A DNA stretch of 64,000 nt from Ruminococcaceae bacterium UBA6353 (GCA_002437905.1 DJRT01000004.1:19627-83626), one strand, 5' to 3'; shown: positions 8,382-18,282, numbered from the stretch's first letter. Numbers and translations: made by a program. The notes: a model not told the origin generated them from the sequence alone.

Positions 8382-9881
8382 TTATACATCCGCACAGGCA
8401 GTTTTGCAATGCTTTTCGTAAAATTCCGGCACCGCATTCTTGCGGGCCAGCATCTCCTCCAGTCCCGTATTGTATTCATACGGGAACTTATAATTGAATA
8501 TGCGCTCCAGATAATCGCTGCCGGGCTTTTTCAGCTTGCTGACGGCGCCCGCGCCGCAGGCCAGGATGGTATGGGTCTCATCCATGATGTACACATTGTA
8601 CAGGCCCTCGAAGCCCGGCTTCGCCCAGCCGACATTTTCCTGGTTGCCCACCGTGCGGCTTTGCCGGTACAGGTAATACGGCCGGTAGCCGGCAGCCGGC
8701 AGCCGGTCGGCGGAAAGCTGCACCATACGCACCGCATCGTCCTTCACACGGTAATCCGCCCGGTGCTGCAGCATCAGGTTGGAGGCACGCTTCATGGACA
8801 GCGTATGCACGGTCACGCTTTCCGGCTGCAGCTGCAGGATCCTTTCCAGCGTATCGGCAAAGCCGGCGTAAGTATCCCCCGGCAGGCCGGCGATCAGATC
8901 GGTATTTACATTGGCAAAGCCGACCTGCCGCGCCAGATCAAACGCCGTATAGAACTGCTCCACCGTATGGCGGCGGCCGATGGCATCCAGCACCGGCTGC
9001 TGCAGGGTCTGCGGATTGATGCTGACACGCCCGACACCGGCGCGGCGGATAACCTCCAGCTTTTCCCGCGTTACGGTGTCCGGCCGGCCGGCCTCCACCG
9101 TATATTCCCGCAGGTGGCTCAGATCAAAGCAGCGCTCTACGGTATCCAGCAGCCGGGAAAGCTGCTCCGGCGAAAGCGTGGTCGGCGTACCGCCGCCAAA
9201 ATAGACCGTTTCCAGCCGCAGACCGAGCCGTGCAGCCAGCCCGCCCGTATAGGCAAGCTCCCGGCACAGCTGCTCCACATAGGTGGGGATCAGCCGCCTG
9301 GCCTGCACCACAGTCTGCGAAACAAAAGAACAGTAATCACAACGGGTGGGGCAAAACGGGATGGAGACATACAGGCTGAAGGAATTGGGCGCAGAAAGCG
9401 CCAGCAGCTCATCCTCCACCCCCAGCGTCTGGCGGCAAAGCGCCGTCTTCTCCTCGCTGACCAGCAGCCGGTCGCGCAGATAGGCCAGCGCGGCGGCCTC
9501 CCCCTGCTCCCGCACCAGGCGGCGCAGCAGCTTGACCGGCCGCACACCCGTCACCAGCCCCCATTTCTGTGTAAAGCCGAGCAGCTTAACAAGCAAATGG
9601 TACAGCAGAGTACACAGCCACAGCTCACACTCGTCTGCCGGGGACGCCGGCGGCAGAAGCGTCTCCTGCTGCTCGTCAAAGCCGTCCAGCACCAGCCGGC
9701 AGCAGAGGCGCACCCCCTGGGCATCGGCCGCCATGCAGCAAAATGCCTGTACGCCATCCGTCGGCGCCGGCGCCGGCAGTGTCTCCACCACCTGCGTGAC
9801 GATCTTCTCCTGCGGCAAAAACAGGCGGCTGACATTCTCCAATTCAAAGTGGAAATCATTTCCCTGTAAATACAGCTTCAT
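8382..9881 (-). CDS. hemZ: oxygen-independent coproporphyrinogen III oxidase-like HemZ (radical SAM)
   Basis: Radical SAM enzyme predicted to convert coproporphyrinogen III to protoporphyrinogen IX without oxygen, or a related anaerobic tetrapyrrole step. The 499-residue protein has a HemZ-type N-terminal extension of about 165 residues, then the radical SAM cluster motif CPTRCDYC (Cys 177, 181 and 184), followed by VYFGGGTPT and the HemN-like core. The start at 9881 is four bases after the MBL gene stop; a longer in-frame start would overlap that gene. It is the last gene of the recJ-rel-dtd-MBL-hemZ operon. The rest of a heme pathway is not in this window. Confidence 0.9.
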   Translation of the reverse strand: MKLYLQGNDFHFELENVSRLFLPQEKIVTQVVETLPAPAPTDGVQAFCCMAADAQGVRLCCRLVLDGFDEQQETLLPPASPADECELWLCTLLYHLLVKLLGFTQKWGLVTGVRPVKLLRRLVREQGEAAALAYLRDRLLVSEEKTALCRQTLGVEDELLALSAPNSFSLYVSIPFCPTRCDYCSFVSQTVVQARRLIPTYVEQLCRELAYTGGLAARLGLRLETVYFGGGTPTTLSPEQLSRLLDTVERCFDLSHLREYTVEAGRPDTVTREKLEVIRRAGVGRVSINPQTLQQPVLDAIGRRHTVEQFYTAFDLARQVGFANVNTDLIAGLPGDTYAGFADTLERILQLQPESVTVHTLSMKRASNLMLQHRADYRVKDDAVRMVQLSADRLPAAGYRPYYLYRQSRTVGNQENVGWAKPGFEGLYNVYIMDETHTILACGAGAVSKLKKPGSDYLERIFNYKFPYEYNTGLEEMLARKNAVPEFYEKHCKTACADV

Positions 9882-9885
9882 CCGG

Positions 9886-10530
9886 TTACTTCCATGCCTC
9901 CGCCATATATCCGTTATTTTTCCGCTCATCCTCCAGCGTGGTCGGCTCCCCGTGGCCGGGGTACACCCGCCGGTCACCCGGCAGCTCTGCCAGCTTTTTC
10001 AGCGAACGGCGCAGCACGGCGGCATCCCCACCGGGGAAATCCGTGCGGCCGACGCTGCGGCAGAAAAGGGTATCTCCGCTGAGCAGCCACTCACCGGTAT
10101 CCAGGCAGATGCCGCCCGGCGTGTGGCCGGGGGTCTCCAGCACCCGCAGGGTACACGCCCCCAGCGGCAGGGTATCCCCCTCATACAGCCGGCGGCCGGC
10201 CCGCAGCGGCGGTATGGCTGTGCCATCCGCCAGCAGCGCCGTCAGGTTGCGGCAGGCGTCGGTCAGCGCCGGCTCATCCCCCGCCCCAACCAGCAGCGCA
10301 GCTCCCGTTGCCCGGCACACAGCATCAGCCGCCAGCATATGGTCAAAGTGCGCATGCGTCAGCACCACCCCAAGAATATGCAGCGAAAGCGCCTGCACCG
10401 CCTGCAGCAGCCGCTGCGGCTCATCCCCCGGATCCACCACATAGCCGCTGCCGCCCGGGCAGTCGTACAAGATATAGCAATTGGTCTCCAGCGCGCCCAC
10501 CGGCAGCGCCATGATCTGCAGCTGACTCAT
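9886..10530 (-). CDS. metallo-beta-lactamase-fold hydrolase (glyoxalase II-like)
   Basis: A 214-residue MBL-fold hydrolase with the two-metal motif THAHFDH (about residues 58-64), a downstream metal His in TPGHTPGG, the bridging Asp in LLSGDTLF, and a final His in YPGHGEPT. This set matches hydroxyacylglutathione hydrolase-like proteins, so thioester hydrolysis is likely but the physiological substrate is unknown. The start overlaps the dtd stop as ATGA, so translation is coupled. It belongs to the recJ-rel-dtd operon, as in many Firmicutes. Confidence 0.88.
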   Translation of the reverse strand: MSQLQIMALPVGALETNCYILYDCPGGSGYVVDPGDEPQRLLQAVQALSLHILGVVLTHAHFDHMLAADAVCRATGAALLVGAGDEPALTDACRNLTALLADGTAIPPLRAGRRLYEGDTLPLGACTLRVLETPGHTPGGICLDTGEWLLSGDTLFCRSVGRTDFPGGDAAVLRRSLKKLAELPGDRRVYPGHGEPTTLEDERKNNGYMAEAWK

Positions 10531-10985
10531 TTCTTCTTCCACTCTTCCGTATCCAGCAGGATGGTAACCGGCCCGTCATTCAGCAGCTCCACCTGCATAT
10601 CGGCGCCAAATACGCCGGTTTGTACCTCGGCCACGCCGGCCTTCTTCAGTTCGCTGACCACCGTCTCAAACAGCGGCAGCGCCGTCTCCGGCCGCGCTGC
10701 AGCAAAGAAATCCGGCCGCCGGCCGTGCCGGGTATCGGCGCACAGCGTAAACTGCGATACCGCCAGCACACCACCGCCGATATCCAGCACTGAGCGGTTC
10801 ATCTTTCCGCTCTCATCGCGGAATACCCGCAGATTGGCCACCTTCTGCGCCAGCACGGCCGCCTCGGCAGCTGTATCTTCCTGCTGTACGCCCACAAGCA
10901 GCAGCACGCCGGCCGCGACTGCGCCGACTACTTCGCCATCCACCGTCACACTGGCGTGAGATACCCTTTGGAAAACCGCTTTCAT
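10527..10985 (-). CDS. dtd: D-aminoacyl-tRNA deacylase
   Basis: Removes D-amino acids (and glycine) mis-attached to tRNA, recycling the tRNA. The 152-residue protein has full family length. It shows the SQFTL motif (about 77-81) and the cross-subunit NDGPVT motif (about 136-141, the Gly-cisPro pair), both at the active site of the homodimer. It lies between rel and the MBL hydrolase gene and overlaps the latter by four bases. Confidence 0.95.
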   Translation of the reverse strand: MKAVFQRVSHASVTVDGEVVGAVAAGVLLLVGVQQEDTAAEAAVLAQKVANLRVFRDESGKMNRSVLDIGGGVLAVSQFTLCADTRHGRRPDFFAAARPETALPLFETVVSELKKAGVAEVQTGVFGADMQVELLNDGPVTILLDTEEWKKK

Positions 10986-11004
10986 GCCATCCGTCCTTTT
11001 TCTG

Positions 11005-13203
11005 TCATATCGTGGCGCGCTGCACGCTGTCCACGCCCTCTACCTCTTTGAGCCGCTGGATAACCAGCTGCAGGTGCTCCACGCTGCTGACGGCCAGCGT
11101 CATGGTGATCACCACGCCGTTGTTGTCCGTCTCCCGCGCATTGACCGCATGCAGCGGAATGTGCATATTGGCCAGCACCATAGTCAGGCTAAGCAGCAGA
11201 TTATTGCCATTGTGGGCATGGATGCGCAGATTGGCATGGAATTCGCTTTTCAGGCTCTCCTCCCACTGCACCCGCACCCACCGTTCACGGTTGGGGGCGT
11301 TTTCCAGATCCTTCGGCACATTGGTGCAGTCCCGCCGGTGCACCGAAACACCGTAGCCGCGGGTGATAAAGCCGATCACCGGGTCACCCGGCACCGGGTT
11401 GCAGCACTGGGCAAATTTGACCAGGCAGTTATCCATATTCTCAATAATCACGCCGCCGTGGTTTTTCACCCGGCGTGCCGGCGGCGTCTGCGGAGCCGGC
11501 GGCGCCGCCTGGATCTGATCCTCCCGCTGCAGGCGGGCATATTCCTCCCGGATGCGCGGCATCAGGCGGGAAAGCAGCACGCCGCCGTAGCCGATGGCGG
11601 CATAGAAATCATCCAGCGTATCGCAGTGCTGCTTTTTGGCCTGCTCCAGCAAAAAAGCCTCCATCTTATCCTGCGGCAGCCGGATCAGGTTGCGGGAAAG
11701 CTCCCGCTCCAGCTCAGCGCGGCCCTGCTGGATATTCTCCTCGCGGCGTTCCCGCTTAAACCAGCTGCGGATCTTATTGCGCGCCTCGCCGGTGTGCACG
11801 ATGTTCAGCCAATCGCGGCTCGGCCCGTGGTCGGCCGCCGAGGTGGTCAGCACCTCCACAATCTCGCCGGTCTTTACCCGGTAATCCAGCGGCACAATAC
11901 GGCCATCCACCTTGGCGCCGACCATGCGGTTGCCCACCGCCGTGTGGATGGCATAGGCAAAGTCGATCACCGTGCTGCCCACCGGCAGGGTAATCACATC
12001 CCCCTTGGGGGTGAAAACAAACACATCCTCGATATCCAGGTCGGTCTTGATGCTGCGCACGATATCCTCGGCGTCATCCACATCCTTCTGGTTCTCGATG
12101 AACTGGCGCACCCAGGCCAGACGCTCATCCAGCTTATCCTGCTTGCGGATGCCGAGCTTGTATTTCCAGTGCGCCGCGATACCGTATTCCGCCGTATAGT
12201 GCATCTCCCAGGTACGGATCTGCACCTCAAAGGGGATCTTCTCTTTTCCCACCACGGTGGTGTGCAGGGACTGGTACATATTCGGCTTGGGGGTAGAGAT
12301 GTAGTCTTTGAACCGGTTTGGCAGCGGGCGGAACATCTCATGCACCAGGCCGAGGGCATTATAGCAGTCGTTGACGCTGTCCACGATCACCCGCACAGCG
12401 TAGATATCGTAGATCTCATCAAAGGCGTGCCCCTGGATATACATTTTGCGGTAGATGCCGGCGATGCTCTTGATCCGGCCGGACATCTGCGCCTTGAGAC
12501 CATATTCCGCCAGGCGGCTCTGGATACGCTGCTGAATGTCCTCCAGAAAGGCCGCCCGCTCATTTGCCCGCAGGGCCAGATTGTCCTCGATCTCCTTGTA
12601 GGCGACCGGATCCAGCACCCGCAGCGACAGATCCTCCAGCTCCTCCTTGACCGCCCGGATACCAAGGCGGTGTGCCAGCGGGGCGTAGATATCCAGGGTC
12701 TCCCGCGCTTTATCCCGGCGTTTCTGCGGATCCCAGCCGTCACTTGTACGCATATTGTGCAGGCGATCCGCCAGCTTAATGATCATCACGCGGATATCCT
12801 GCGACATGGCCAGCAGCATCTTGCGGACATTCTCTGCCTGCTGCTCCTCACGGGTGGAAAAGGTCATTTTGGTGATCTTGGTCACCCCATCCACCAGCTT
12901 CGCCACATCCTCGCCGAAGCGGGCAGCGATCTCCCGCAGCTCGATGCCGGTATCCTCCACCACATCATGCAGCAGGCCGGCCACGACCGAGTCGCTGTCC
13001 ATGCCCATCTCCACCAGGATACAGGCCACATGCAGCGGATGGCAGATATACTCCTCCCCGGAGCGGCGGCGCTGGCCGGCATGTGCCTTGGTTGCCATCT
13101 CCACCGCCTCATGGATGCGCTCCGTCTGGTAGGGTTTACCACTTTCGGCCAGCAGTGCATCCAGCTGCGCGATCACATCTTCCCGTTTTTCCGGTTCACG
13201 CAT
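11005..13203 (-). CDS. rel: bifunctional (p)ppGpp synthetase/hydrolase (Rel/SpoT)
   Basis: Makes and breaks the stringent-response alarmone (p)ppGpp. The 732 residues contain, in order, the HD hydrolase domain (His55; HD at 79-80; ED at 83-84), the synthetase domain (about 230-350, with DIYAVRVIV and the FKDYISTPKPNMYQSLHT block), a TGS domain (about 395-455), a Cys-containing helical region and a C-terminal ACT domain (about 655-732). Both catalytic halves look intact. It starts three bases after the recJ stop, a standard arrangement in Firmicutes. Confidence 0.96.
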   Translation of the reverse strand: MREPEKREDVIAQLDALLAESGKPYQTERIHEAVEMATKAHAGQRRRSGEEYICHPLHVACILVEMGMDSDSVVAGLLHDVVEDTGIELREIAARFGEDVAKLVDGVTKITKMTFSTREEQQAENVRKMLLAMSQDIRVMIIKLADRLHNMRTSDGWDPQKRRDKARETLDIYAPLAHRLGIRAVKEELEDLSLRVLDPVAYKEIEDNLALRANERAAFLEDIQQRIQSRLAEYGLKAQMSGRIKSIAGIYRKMYIQGHAFDEIYDIYAVRVIVDSVNDCYNALGLVHEMFRPLPNRFKDYISTPKPNMYQSLHTTVVGKEKIPFEVQIRTWEMHYTAEYGIAAHWKYKLGIRKQDKLDERLAWVRQFIENQKDVDDAEDIVRSIKTDLDIEDVFVFTPKGDVITLPVGSTVIDFAYAIHTAVGNRMVGAKVDGRIVPLDYRVKTGEIVEVLTTSAADHGPSRDWLNIVHTGEARNKIRSWFKRERREENIQQGRAELERELSRNLIRLPQDKMEAFLLEQAKKQHCDTLDDFYAAIGYGGVLLSRLMPRIREEYARLQREDQIQAAPPAPQTPPARRVKNHGGVIIENMDNCLVKFAQCCNPVPGDPVIGFITRGYGVSVHRRDCTNVPKDLENAPNRERWVRVQWEESLKSEFHANLRIHAHNGNNLLLSLTMVLANMHIPLHAVNARETDNNGVVITMTLAVSSVEHLQLVIQRLKEVEGVDSVQRATI

Positions 13204-13206
13204 CCG

Positions 13207-15264
13207 TCATCCCTCCTCTGCAAGATATTGCCACAGCGGTGTAGCAGCCAGATCAGCCTTGTTCTGCGCCGGCAGCACGGTCAGGCACAGGCACTCGCCG
13301 CGGTCCTCCACCTGCAGCAGGCCGGCCTCACGCCACAGCTCCAGCGCCGCCAGCAGCCGGAGCGCCGGCACCGGCGTCTCCTGCCGCTCAGCCGTGCGGG
13401 CCGCAGCATACTGCAGATGCTCCAATGTGCCCTGCCACACGCCGCAGCGGTGCAGTAAAGTATACAGCCTTGCCAGCAGCGGCCGATCCGGCAGGATAGC
13501 CTCTGCCGCCGGCTTTGCCTCCCGGCGCATCACGCTTTCAAACAGGGCGATATCCGCCGCCAGTGCCTCGCGGTCTGTTGCGGCATAACCGATATCCCGC
13601 GCGCACAGGCTCACAGACAGTATACCCCGGTATTCGTTTTTCTCCAGCGAGACAATACAATTGACCAACGAGCCACAGGGAATTGGCAGCTCCTGCGGCG
13701 TTGTCTGGAATTTCATCACATTCACCCGCACGCCATCCCGGCTCATGGAAAGGCGCAGATGCTTGCCGCCGCCAAGGGCGGTGATATTATCCAGCCGCAT
13801 ATTGCACAGGGCAAACAGCGGTGCCGGATTTCCGGAGCCGTATGGCTCCAGCACCTCCAGCAGCGCCAGCTTTTCGGTGTCGATCTGCCCCGGCCGCAGC
13901 CGCAGCGCCACCGACAGGGCAGCCGTGGGCATCTGCGGGCAGGCGGCTGCCGCATAGCGGTTCAGCGCCCGGCGCAGGTCATCCACCCGCTCCCGCCGCA
14001 CGGTCAGGCCGGCCGCCTGGTCATGGCCGCCGTAGGCCTCCACCACCCCGGCGCAGGCTTCCAGCGCCGGCACCAGCGAAAAGCCCGGCAGGCTGCGCCC
14101 GGAGCCGTGTACCATCTCCCCCTGCGCCGAAAGCACAAAGGCCGGCTTGCCGTATTTCTCCGTCAGGCGTGCCGCCACAATGCCCAGCACACCGTTCTGC
14201 CATCCATCGCCGCACACCAGCAGCAGCCGATCGTACAGCCACAGCGGATTTTCCGCCAGCTGCGCCTCCGCCTGTGCCAGCACCTGGCGGCTGACCTCCT
14301 GCCGCTGTCCGTTCAGCTGCTGCAGCTCAGCCGCCAGCGGCTGTGCGGTAGCCTCGTCCGCCGCCACCAGCAGGCGGAAGGCCACATCCGGATCCGCCAT
14401 GCGGCCGGCGGCATTCAGCCGCGGCGCCAGCGTAAAGGCAATGCCGGTGGCGGTCAGCGGCTTCTCCGCGCACCCTGCCACCTGCCGCAGCGCCACGATC
14501 CCCGGCCGGCGACTGTCATTCAGCAGCTGCACGCCGCGCCGCATCAGATCCCGCATAAACCCGCGCAGCGGCATGGCATCCGCCAGCGTACCCAGGGTCA
14601 GCAGATCGCCGTATTCCTGCAGGATGGACTCGCCATCCCCCTCCAGCGCGCACAGCAGCATAAATGCCACACCCACACCGGCATAATCCTTGCAGGGGCT
14701 TTCACAGTCCGCACGCTGGGGATCCACCACCGCCACCGCGGCCGGCAGCTGCGCCGGCGGCTGGTGGTGATCGGTCACGACCAGCTCCATGCCGGCTCCG
14801 GTGATCGCGGCAGTCTCAGCGGGTGTCAGGGAGATACCGGTATCCACCGTTACGATCAGCTGCACACCCTGCTGCGCTGCCCACGCAATATCCGGCGCAT
14901 GCAGGCCGTAGCCATTCTCCCGCAGCGGCAGGCGGTAAAGCACATCCGCCCCCTGCCGCTGCAGATAGGTATACAACAGGGCTGTGGCGGTGATGCCGTC
15001 CACATCGTAATCGCCGTAAATGAGAATGCGCTCATGCCGGTCGATAGCGGTCTGTATCCGCTCCGCCGCCACATCCATATCCGCAAAGGCAAAGGGATCG
15101 GCCTCCTCATCCTGCCCGGTCAGAAAACGCAGGATCTCCTCCGGCGATGTCAGGCCGCGCGCCGTCAGCAGCAGCGCCAAAAAGGGGTTCAGCTCACAGC
15201 TTTCCGCCATTTCCGCCGCCAGCGCTTTATCCAGCGGCGCCATCTCCCAGCGCTTGATCCGCAT
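13207..15264 (-). CDS. recJ: single-stranded-DNA-specific exonuclease RecJ
   Basis: 5'-3' exonuclease on single-stranded DNA, used in mismatch repair and recombination. The 685-residue protein has the DHH superfamily motifs: IYGDYDVDG (about 79-87), VTDHHQPP (about 166-173) and a later HDQAAG motif in the DHHA1 part. A longer C-terminal tail than E. coli RecJ is present, as usual in Firmicutes. It is the first gene of the recJ-rel-dtd-MBL-hemZ operon, with a good promoter 45 bp upstream. Confidence 0.94.
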   Translation of the reverse strand: MRIKRWEMAPLDKALAAEMAESCELNPFLALLLTARGLTSPEEILRFLTGQDEEADPFAFADMDVAAERIQTAIDRHERILIYGDYDVDGITATALLYTYLQRQGADVLYRLPLRENGYGLHAPDIAWAAQQGVQLIVTVDTGISLTPAETAAITGAGMELVVTDHHQPPAQLPAAVAVVDPQRADCESPCKDYAGVGVAFMLLCALEGDGESILQEYGDLLTLGTLADAMPLRGFMRDLMRRGVQLLNDSRRPGIVALRQVAGCAEKPLTATGIAFTLAPRLNAAGRMADPDVAFRLLVAADEATAQPLAAELQQLNGQRQEVSRQVLAQAEAQLAENPLWLYDRLLLVCGDGWQNGVLGIVAARLTEKYGKPAFVLSAQGEMVHGSGRSLPGFSLVPALEACAGVVEAYGGHDQAAGLTVRRERVDDLRRALNRYAAAACPQMPTAALSVALRLRPGQIDTEKLALLEVLEPYGSGNPAPLFALCNMRLDNITALGGGKHLRLSMSRDGVRVNVMKFQTTPQELPIPCGSLVNCIVSLEKNEYRGILSVSLCARDIGYAATDREALAADIALFESVMRREAKPAAEAILPDRPLLARLYTLLHRCGVWQGTLEHLQYAAARTAERQETPVPALRLLAALELWREAGLLQVEDRGECLCLTVLPAQNKADLAATPLWQYLAEEG

Positions 15265-15308
15265 CCGTTGCCCTCCCTTGCCCGATTTTTCCTTATAACA
15301 TATCGTAT

Positions 15309-15337
15309 ATCATAGCATTTTTTGCGACAGTATTCAA
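15309..15337 (-). promoter_or_regulatory. promoter of the recJ operon
   Basis: On the minus strand: -35 TTGAAT (15337-15332), 17-bp spacer, -10 TATGAT (15314-15309). The rest of the 333-bp divergent gap between recJ and the PHP gene holds a small GC hairpin near 15387-15403, an oppositely directed promoter, and nothing else I recognise. Confidence 0.7.
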
Positions 15338-15488
15338 CTGCCCAGCGGATTTTTTTCAAAAAAACTGCTCCTGCAATGGCTGTGGCCGGTTTTCCACCGG
15401 CGAACCTGCCGTTTTGTACAAATCGTTTCGACATTCCGCAGCCGGTTATTGCAAACTTGCTGTTTTTTCTGCAGTCTCCAATTTTATC

Positions 15489-15518
15489 TTGCTTTTCCGT
15501 TTGTCCATCGTGTATAAT
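15489..15518 (+). promoter_or_regulatory. promoter of the PHP gene
   Basis: -10 TATAAT (15513-15518) with a weak -35 TTGCTT (15489-15494) at 18-bp spacing. It lies 80 bp before the PHP start. Confidence 0.6.
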
Positions 15519-15597
15519 GAAATGTGTTGATTATTGGGGTATTTTGTGCGTTGCGGCGCACCGGCGGCTGTTTTCTAAACGGAGGATTCAATCAAAT

Positions 15598-16440
15598 ATG
15601 GCTATTGATCTGCACTGTCACTCAAGGATGTCCGACGGTTCCATGGGCATCGAAGAAATGATCGCCACGGCAAAGCGGCGGGGACTGACCGCTATCGCCA
15701 TCACCGACCATGACGCCATCGCCGGCGCCACCCGCGCTGTGATGATCGGCAAGCGACAGGGCATTGAGGTACTGCCGGGCATTGAGTTTTCCGCCACCGA
15801 CCCCCGTACCAAGGGAAAAGTGCACATCCTCGGCTATCTGTGTGACAGCCCCGACCGTCTGGAAGGGCTGTGCCGGCAGATCGCGGCAGGCCGTCGGACG
15901 GCCGCGGCCGAAATGATCCGCCGCGTGCTGCGCTATTACCCCATTGTACCGGAGAGCATTACCCGCTGCGCCGCCGGCAGCACCGCCATCTTCAAGCAGC
16001 ATATCATGCACGCACTGATGGATGCCGGCTACACCGATTCTATCTACGGCGAGGTATACGACAAGCTGTTTTCCCCCACCGGCGGTTGTGCAAGGGTAGC
16101 CATCCCCTACCCCGATGTACGCACGGTCATCGACCTGATCCACAGCGCCGGCGGTCTGGCCGTGATCGCCCACCCTGCCGCCTATCATAACGAGGACCTG
16201 ATGGAGGAGCTGACGGCGTGCGGCCTGCTGGACGGCATAGAGGCCTGGCACCCCGATCACAGCCCGGAGACGGCCGCGCAGCTGGCGGATTTTGCCGCGC
16301 AGCACGGCCTTGTGGCCACCGGCGGCAGCGATTTCCACGGCATGTACGCCAAAAGCCACCGCCCGCTCGGCAACAGCGATGTGCCGCCGGAGACCGTACG
16401 GCTGCTGATCAACTATAAAAACAAAAAACGGCGCGCCTGA
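15598..16440 (+). CDS. PHP-domain phosphoesterase (YciV/TrpH-like)
   Basis: A 280-residue protein of the polymerase and histidinol phosphatase (PHP) family. Metal-binding motifs are visible: DLHCHSRMSDG at the N-terminus, ITDHDA (about 42-47), GIEFS, VIAHPA (about 189-194) and GSDFHG near the C-terminus. Relatives such as E. coli YciV (RnaAM) hydrolyse 3',5'-nucleoside bisphosphates or trim RNA 5' ends. I chose ATG 15598 after GGAGG; an open frame from 15322 covers the promoter and is not coding. It is followed at 29 bp by the TSCPD gene. Confidence 0.88.
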   Translation: MAIDLHCHSRMSDGSMGIEEMIATAKRRGLTAIAITDHDAIAGATRAVMIGKRQGIEVLPGIEFSATDPRTKGKVHILGYLCDSPDRLEGLCRQIAAGRRTAAAEMIRRVLRYYPIVPESITRCAAGSTAIFKQHIMHALMDAGYTDSIYGEVYDKLFSPTGGCARVAIPYPDVRTVIDLIHSAGGLAVIAHPAAYHNEDLMEELTACGLLDGIEAWHPDHSPETAAQLADFAAQHGLVATGGSDFHGMYAKSHRPLGNSDVPPETVRLLINYKNKKRRA

Positions 16441-16469
16441 GACGGCGTACCGGATGCGGAGGGATTTTT

Positions 16470-16751
16470 ATGGCATACGAATATCGCCCGCAGGGCGTGT
16501 GCGCCCGCGGAATTACCTTTGACATTGAAAATGGCTGCGTAACCAATGTCCGCTTTGACGGCGGCTGCAACGGCAACACGCAGGGAGTCGCCCGTCTGGT
16601 CGAGGGCATGCCGGTGCAGGAGGCTATCCGCCGGATGGCCGGCATCCGCTGCGGCTTCAAAACCACCTCCTGCCCTGACCAGCTGGCCAAAGCGCTGCAG
16701 GCCGCCCTGGAGGAGGCCGCACAAAGCACGGCGGACACCGCCGCAAAATGA
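16470..16751 (+). CDS. TSCPD-domain protein (TIGR03905 type)
   Basis: A 93-residue protein with the family hallmark TSCPD near residues 69-73 and two further Cys in NGCVTN and GGCNGN. The family is a stand-alone version of a domain found at the end of some class II ribonucleotide reductases and may bind metal. Its role is unknown. It is probably co-transcribed with the PHP gene. Confidence 0.88.
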   Translation: MAYEYRPQGVCARGITFDIENGCVTNVRFDGGCNGNTQGVARLVEGMPVQEAIRRMAGIRCGFKTTSCPDQLAKALQAALEEAAQSTADTAAK

Positions 16752-16828
16752 TTTCCACCGGAGGTCGCCGCACTGTGGCGGCCTCTTTTCTGTTGTCGAC
16801 ACCAATCACACTGTAAAGGAGAATGCCT

Positions 16829-18208
16829 GTGCAGCTACCGCCTTTGTTCCTTTCCCGAATGCAGACACTGCTGGGGGAAGAACTGGCCGCATTTCTGGCA
16901 GCCTATGAGCGGCCGCTGCGGCGCGGCCTGCGGGTGAACACCCTGAAGCTGCCAACAGCGGCCTTCCGCCGCCTATCCGCCCTGCCGCTGGAGCCAGCGC
17001 CGTTTTCGCCGGACAGCTTTTACCTGGATATCCCCCACAAGGCCGGCAGCGACCCGCTGCACCACGCCGGCGCCTACTATATGCAGGAGCCGTCTGCCTG
17101 CTCGGCGGTCAGTGTGCTGGCACCGCAGCCCGGTGAACGGATACTGGATCTGTGCGCCGCACCGGGCGGTAAATCCGGGCAGATCGCTGCCGCCCTGCAA
17201 AACACCGGCCTGCTGTGGAGCAATGAGTATGTGCCGGCACGCGCCCGCATCCTGCAGCAAAATCTGGAACGGCTGGGGGTACGGCGCGGAGTGGTCTCCT
17301 GCAGCGATACCGGCCGGCTGTGCGCCGGGCTGGCCGGCTGGTTTGATGCCGTGCTGGTGGACGCCCCCTGCTCCGGCGAGGGAATGTTCCGCAAGGAGCC
17401 GCAGGCGCTGGATGGCTGGAGCCTGGACAATATCCACCTGTGTGCCACCCGGCAGCAGGAGATCCTGCAGAACGCCGCAGCGGCCGTGCGGCCCGGCGGG
17501 CGGCTGGTCTATTCCACCTGCACCTTCGCCCCGGAAGAAAACGAGGGGGTCATCGCTGCCTTTTTGCAGCAGAACCCGGACTTTTCCCTGCAGCGGATTG
17601 CCGTACCGTGGGGATGCAGCGGCTTTCCGGTTCAGGCGCTCCGCGCCTTTGTGCCGGCGATCGCCGGCACGGCCGACCTGACCGCCTGCCGCCGGATCCT
17701 TCCCCAGCACGGCGGCGAGGGACATTTCATCGCGCTGCTGCGGCGGGACGGCAATGCCGCCGGTCCCCTGCCCGCAGCCTACGAGCCGCCGAAAAATGAT
17801 CCCCACAGCGCCGCGGCAGCCGACCTGTATGCCGGATGCTTCCGGCAGCCGCCGGAGGGCGTATTTGTCACCCACGGTGAGTTGGTGCGTCTGCTGCCGC
17901 CGGAACTGCCGGCGCTGACAGGGCTCGCTGTGCTGTCGGCCGGCATCGCCGCAGCACAGGTATGCAAAAACCGCCTGGAACCCTGCCACGCCGCCTTTAT
18001 GGCGGCCGCACCGGCGGATTGCCGCCGGGGGCTGGAGCTGCCACCCGACAGCCAGGAACTGGCCGCATTCCTGCACGGTGCGGAGCTGCCCTGCGCCGGC
18101 GAAAACGGCTGGACAGCCGTCGCCACCGCCGGGCTGACCACCGGCTTCGGCAAATGCGCCGGCGGCCGGCTGAAAAACCGGTATCCCAAAGGTCTGCGGC
18201 TGCTATAA
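16829..18208 (+). CDS. rsmF: 16S rRNA (cytosine-C5)-methyltransferase, RsmF/NOL1-NOP2-sun family
   Basis: SAM-dependent methyltransferase that forms 5-methylcytosine in rRNA. The roughly 459-residue protein has the SAM-binding LDLCAAPGGK motif (about 107-116), DAPCSGEG (catalytic Cys, about 180-187), the second conserved Cys in STCTF (about 230-234), and a C-terminal RsmF-type RNA-binding (PUA-like) domain. The ATG at 16823 is one base from the SD AAAGGAG; the GTG at 16829 has seven-base spacing and is preferred. Exact target cytosines cannot be read from sequence. Confidence 0.9.
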   Translation: MQLPPLFLSRMQTLLGEELAAFLAAYERPLRRGLRVNTLKLPTAAFRRLSALPLEPAPFSPDSFYLDIPHKAGSDPLHHAGAYYMQEPSACSAVSVLAPQPGERILDLCAAPGGKSGQIAAALQNTGLLWSNEYVPARARILQQNLERLGVRRGVVSCSDTGRLCAGLAGWFDAVLVDAPCSGEGMFRKEPQALDGWSLDNIHLCATRQQEILQNAAAAVRPGGRLVYSTCTFAPEENEGVIAAFLQQNPDFSLQRIAVPWGCSGFPVQALRAFVPAIAGTADLTACRRILPQHGGEGHFIALLRRDGNAAGPLPAAYEPPKNDPHSAAAADLYAGCFRQPPEGVFVTHGELVRLLPPELPALTGLAVLSAGIAAAQVCKNRLEPCHAAFMAAAPADCRRGLELPPDSQELAAFLHGAELPCAGENGWTAVATAGLTTGFGKCAGGRLKNRYPKGLRLL

Positions 18209-18282
18209 GATACCACTGGCCCGGCCTGGCCAGCGCCGATTTGTAAATTTTTTTTGCTTTTGCAGTTTTTGCGTATATCCTC

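Noticed and set aside
10984..13458. 824-codon plus-strand frame opposite rel
   Set aside because: Antisense shadow of rel and dtd, with no recognisable domain.
15322..15597. N-terminal extension of the PHP protein from an upstream ATG
   Set aside because: It would cover the promoter at 15489-15518 and lacks a ribosome site; the PHP fold starts exactly at 15598.
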